Of a stretch of 64,000 nt of DNA, positions 61,194-64,000 are shown one piece after another. Location of the stretch: the NCBI GenBank assembly GCA_024234875.1, contig JACKNM010000005.1:62001-126000 (forward strand), written 5' to 3'. A model generated the notes under the pieces. The model ran no database searches, was not told where the DNA came from, and worked only from the letters and a program-made list of their open reading frames with translations. The position numbers and the translations under genes are program-made. The first letter of the stretch is position 1; each line of letters begins with the position of its first letter. The DNA is from Ectothiorhodospiraceae bacterium. GTDB taxonomy: Bacteria > Pseudomonadota > Gammaproteobacteria > HK1.

Positions 61194-61814
61194 TCAGGTC
61201 AACGGCAGCATCACGTGCTGCTGGAAGGCGGGCCGGGCCTTCAACCGCGCGAGCCAGGCCTCCACCGCCGGCAGGTGCGGGCGCTCGATGTCGAGCGCAG
61301 ACCAGCGCCAGGCGAAGGCGCCGAGCGGGATGTCGCCCATGGAGATGGCGTCCCCGAGCAGGTAGTCCTTGCCGGTGAGCGCCGCGTCGAGCATCGCGAA
61401 CGATCGGCCGGCGCCGACCGCGGCCTGGGCGATGCGCTCGGGATCCCGTTTCTCCGGCGGGGTGCGCACCAGGCCCCAGAACACCACCGTCATGTCCGCC
61501 AGCAGCACGGTGTGCTGCCAGTCCATCCACTGCTCGGCGACGGCGCGGGCCTGCGGGTCGACCGGCCACCAGGTGCCGGCGGCGTGCTTCGCGCAGAGAT
61601 AGCGCACGATGGCGTTCGACTCCCACAGCACGAACCCGTCATCCACGATCGTCGGCACGCGACCGTTCGGGTTCATGGCGCGGTACTCCGGTGAGTCGAC
61701 CACCCCGTGTTGGAGACCGGCCTCGCTGCGCTGATACTCGACGCCGAGCTCGTCGAGGCACCACAGCACCTTCATCACGTTGATCGAGTTGCGGCGGCCC
61801 CAGACGTGCAGCAT
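61194..61814 (-). CDS. glutathione S-transferase family protein
   Basis: A 206-residue cytosolic GST. The N-terminal thioredoxin-like domain has VWGRRNSINVMKVLW (catalytic Ser/Asn region), the cis-Pro GRVPTIVDD and the ES pair in LWESNAIVRYL. The C-terminal helical domain follows from about residue 90. The sequence style is that of the Beta/Theta-like group with an N-capping SINV motif. AGGAG precedes the ATG at 61814. GST enzymes conjugate or reduce electrophiles with glutathione; the substrate is unknown. A -10-like TATTGT lies at 61876-61871 on the minus strand. Confidence 0.88.
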   Translation of the reverse strand: MLHVWGRRNSINVMKVLWCLDELGVEYQRSEAGLQHGVVDSPEYRAMNPNGRVPTIVDDGFVLWESNAIVRYLCAKHAAGTWWPVDPQARAVAEQWMDWQHTVLLADMTVVFWGLVRTPPEKRDPERIAQAAVGAGRSFAMLDAALTGKDYLLGDAISMGDIPLGAFAWRWSALDIERPHLPAVEAWLARLKARPAFQQHVMLPLT

Positions 61815-61987
61815 GGCGATTGCTCCTGAACGGTCGTCGCGGCGCGCGACCGGCTCCCGCGAGTTGCGGCACAATAGTCACATCCGGGCCGCGCGCCAAG
61901 GCGCGGGCCCAGTCCGAGGCAACGATGACGTGACGCCGCCGCACCCCCGGGCGAGGGGTGACGGCGTGCTCCGGGGAGAGCATCACG

Positions 61988-63169
61988 ATGAGACGAGGAC
62001 CGCTTTCGCGCTTCAAGGTAATCGACCTGACCCGGGTGAGGGCCGGGCCGACCGCGGTGCGCCAGCTCGCCGACTGGGGAGCGGACGTGGTCAAGATCGA
62101 GGCCCCGGCATCGGTCGACACCGCCAAGGGGATGGGTGGTGGGCGCCGCAGCCCGGACTTCCAGAACCTGCACCGCAACAAGCGCGGCATGACGCTGAAC
62201 CTGAAGGACCCCGAGGGGGTCGCGATCCTCAAGCGCATGGTCGAGCGCGCGGACGTGGTGGTGGAGAACTATCGGCCCGACGTGAAGCACCGGCTCGGAA
62301 TCGACTACGCCGCGCTGTCGGCGGTCAATCCCCGGCTCGTCTACGCCAGCATCTCCGGCTTCGGGCAGGACGGACCCTATGCCAGGCGCCCGGGCTTCGA
62401 CCAGATCGCCCAGGGTATGGGCGGGCTGATGTCGGTCACCGGCCTTCCCGGTCAGGGGCCGGTGCGCGCCGGCATCCCGGTGGCCGACCTCTCGTCGGGG
62501 CTCTACTGCGCCATCGGCATCCTGGTGGCGCTGCTCGAGCGCGAGGAGACCGGTAAGGGGCGCTGGGTCCACAGCTCGCTGCTACAGGCCATGATCGCGA
62601 TGATGGACTTCCAGGCCGCGCGTTGGCTGATGGCGAGCGAGGTGCCTCCGCAGGCCGGTAACAACCACCCGACCAGCATCCCGACCGGGGTGTTCTCGAC
62701 CACCGACGGTCACATCAACGTCGCCTGTAGTGGCGACGTGATGTGGGAACGGCTCTGCGAGGTGCTCGAGGCGCCGGACCTCGTCGCGCATCCGGACTAC
62801 TGCAACGGCGAGGTCCGCCTGAAGAACCGTGATGCCCTGAACGAGGCGTTGCAGGCGCGGTTCTCGCATCGCTCGAGTGCGCAGTGGATCCAGGCGCTGA
62901 ACGCCAAGGGCGTGCCGTGCGGGCCGATCTACACCATGGACCAGGTGTTCGCCGATCCGCAGGTCCAGCATCTCGGGATCGCGGAGCCGCTCGATCACCC
63001 CGACCTCGGCGCGACCCACGTCGTCGGGCAGGCAGTGGTCATCGACGGGGCGGAGCGCGCGCCGTTCACGGCCACTCCGGGCCGTGGCCAGCACACCGAC
63101 GAGGTGCTGGCCGAGCTCGGCTTCTCGGCCGAGGCGATCGCCGATCTTCGGGCGCGCGACGTGGTGTGA
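61988..63169 (+). CDS. CaiB/BaiF family III CoA-transferase
   Basis: A 393-residue formyl-CoA transferase-like enzyme. The catalytic aspartate is probably Asp138 (RPGFDQIAQG), and the CoA-binding N-terminal domain has the VIDLTRVRAGPTAVRQLADWGADVVKIE pattern (shown in part: LADWGADVVKIE). It moves CoA between carboxylic acids, for example succinyl-CoA to a dicarboxylate. The N-terminus is conserved from LSRFKVIDL; ATG 61988 has GGGGAG upstream, and an earlier GTG is possible. A crotonase gene follows 71 bases on, so CoA-ester degradation is the likely theme. Confidence 0.9.
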   Translation: MRRGPLSRFKVIDLTRVRAGPTAVRQLADWGADVVKIEAPASVDTAKGMGGGRRSPDFQNLHRNKRGMTLNLKDPEGVAILKRMVERADVVVENYRPDVKHRLGIDYAALSAVNPRLVYASISGFGQDGPYARRPGFDQIAQGMGGLMSVTGLPGQGPVRAGIPVADLSSGLYCAIGILVALLEREETGKGRWVHSSLLQAMIAMMDFQAARWLMASEVPPQAGNNHPTSIPTGVFSTTDGHINVACSGDVMWERLCEVLEAPDLVAHPDYCNGEVRLKNRDALNEALQARFSHRSSAQWIQALNAKGVPCGPIYTMDQVFADPQVQHLGIAEPLDHPDLGATHVVGQAVVIDGAERAPFTATPGRGQHTDEVLAELGFSAEAIADLRARDVV

Positions 63170-63240
63170 CGAGCGCTGGTCGCGCCGTCGTCCGATGCGA
63201 GTCGGACCGGCGCGGCGAGGGAACTGGTGGAGGAGGAACG

Positions 63241-64000
63241 ATGGAGGGCGTCACCGACCGACTCCTGGTCGAGCAGGCCAACGGCATCGGGCACCTGGTG
63301 CTCAACCAGCCCGCGAAGCACAACGCGGTCTCTCTCGACATGTGGGAGGGCATCGCCACCGTCGTCGGTCGCTTCGCGCAGGACGACGCGGTGCGCGTGA
63401 TCGTCGTCTCGGGCGCGGGGCGCAAGGCGTTCTCCGCCGGTGCCGACATCTCCGAGTTCGAGGACAAGCGCGCGAGCGCCGACGCGATCGACCACTACAA
63501 CGCGGTGGCGATCCGTGCGAACGAGGTTCTGGCCGAGGTCGACAAGCCGACGGTGGCGATGATCCAGGGCTATTGCGTCGGCGGTGGCATGGGGCTCGCG
63601 TTGGCGTGCGACCTGCGCATCGCGTCGGAGGACGCCCGCTTCGCGATCCCCGCGGCAAAGCTCGGCCTCGCCTATCGCTGGGACGACGTGTTGCCGCTGG
63701 TCAAGCAGGTGGGGCCGCTGTTCGCCAGGGAGATCCTCTACACCGGTCGCCAGTTCTCGGCCGACGAGGCGCTACGCATGGGCTTCCTCAATCGCGTGGT
63801 GCCGCGGGCGGCGCTCGAGCCCTACGTCGCCGAGTACGCGGGCATGATCGCGTCCAACGCGCCGCTCACGGTGCGTGCGGTGAAGCTCACGGTGGCCGAG
63901 GCGCTCAAGGATTCCGGGACCTGGGACCGCGCGCTGGTCGACGAGCTGGTGGCCAGGTGCTACGGCAGCGAGGACTACGCCGAGGGGCGTCGAGCGTTCA
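63241..64000 (+). CDS. enoyl-CoA hydratase/isomerase family protein, truncated by the window end
   Basis: The first 253 residues of a crotonase-fold protein, read directly from the nucleotide sequence; the frame stays open to the last base. It begins MEGVTDRLLVEQANG after a strong GGAGGAGG site and carries the oxyanion segments AFSAGADISEF and IQGYCVGGGMGLALACD. At the usual catalytic-glutamate site it reads PAAKLGLAYRWDD, without the acid, so the exact reaction (hydratase, isomerase or other) is unclear. It follows the CoA-transferase gene and probably shares its transcript: the pair could activate and then process a short-chain acid. Confidence 0.88.
   Translation, partial: MEGVTDRLLVEQANGIGHLVLNQPAKHNAVSLDMWEGIATVVGRFAQDDAVRVIVVSGAGRKAFSAGADISEFEDKRASADAIDHYNAVAIRANEVLAEVDKPTVAMIQGYCVGGGMGLALACDLRIASEDARFAIPAAKLGLAYRWDDVLPLVKQVGPLFAREILYTGRQFSADEALRMGFLNRVVPRAALEPYVAEYAGMIASNAPLTVRAVKLTVAEALKDSGTWDRALVDELVARCYGSEDYAEGRRAF

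Noticed and set aside
1..64000. Mobile elements, CRISPR arrays, tRNA or rRNA genes
   Set aside because: No transposase, integrase, phage protein, regularly spaced repeat or structural RNA sequence was recognised anywhere in the window, though small RNAs cannot be excluded by eye.

Overview
The window is very GC-rich, densely coded bacterial DNA from one coherent chromosomal segment. I see no tRNA, rRNA, CRISPR array, phage or insertion sequence. The gene families point to Pseudomonadota. Alphaproteobacteria (Rhodospirillales-like) is my best guess. It rests on a DksA whose zinc finger keeps only one of four cysteines in the alphaproteobacterial style, and on an encapsulated ferritin that, as I recall it, matches the Rhodospirillum rubrum protein at every metal-site position. 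The taxonomic call is inference.

Layout. 1-9.8 kb: C-terminal end of an OxyR-type regulator, an aspartate/glutamate racemase-family protein, a double-length UvrA with four ABC ATPase modules, then a thiol-redox group (DsbC, a TlpA-like thioredoxin, a metallo-beta-lactamase-fold hydrolase) and DksA. 9.8-15.4 kb: a methyltransferase, uronate dehydrogenase, a class IV aminotransferase, an ankyrin protein, and the TrkH-TrkA potassium uptake pair. 15.4-23.3 kb: a five-gene dipeptide/oligopeptide ABC importer on the minus strand with a strong hairpin between the binding-protein gene and the permeases, a divergent Ldh2-family reductase, a LysR regulator and a small divergent ORF. 23.3-25.4 kb: a two-gene encapsulin iron-storage operon and a FrnE/DsbA-like protein. 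25.6-32.2 kb: an unrecognised secreted or membrane protein, a complete BMP-type (purine nucleoside) ABC importer, and a convergent xanthine phosphoribosyltransferase.

32.4-45.0 kb is the most distinctive part. A 2561-residue type I polyketide synthase (KS-AT-DH-MT-ER-KR-ACP, no thioesterase) is translationally coupled to an alpha-oxoamine synthase and followed by three glycosyltransferases, all on the plus strand. The simplest reading is a PKS-built, highly reduced acyl chain released by condensation with an amino acid, giving an amino-ketone (sphingoid-like) lipid that may then be glycosylated. The logic resembles fungal fumonisin biosynthesis (FUM1/FUM8).

45-64 kb: a Na/Pi cotransporter-family protein with a PhoU-like tail, an amidohydrolase, an SDR, an EamA transporter with a zinc alcohol dehydrogenase, a HisC-like aminotransferase followed by an MFS exporter, an M20 hydrolase, a Bcr/CflA exporter, a BisC/DMSO-reductase-family molybdoenzyme, two crotonase-family proteins (the second cut by the window end), a TcuA-like flavoprotein, a glutathione S-transferase and a family III CoA-transferase. 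This reads as a catabolic and detoxification neighbourhood of mostly one- and two-gene units. No non-coding stretch exceeds about 250 bases.
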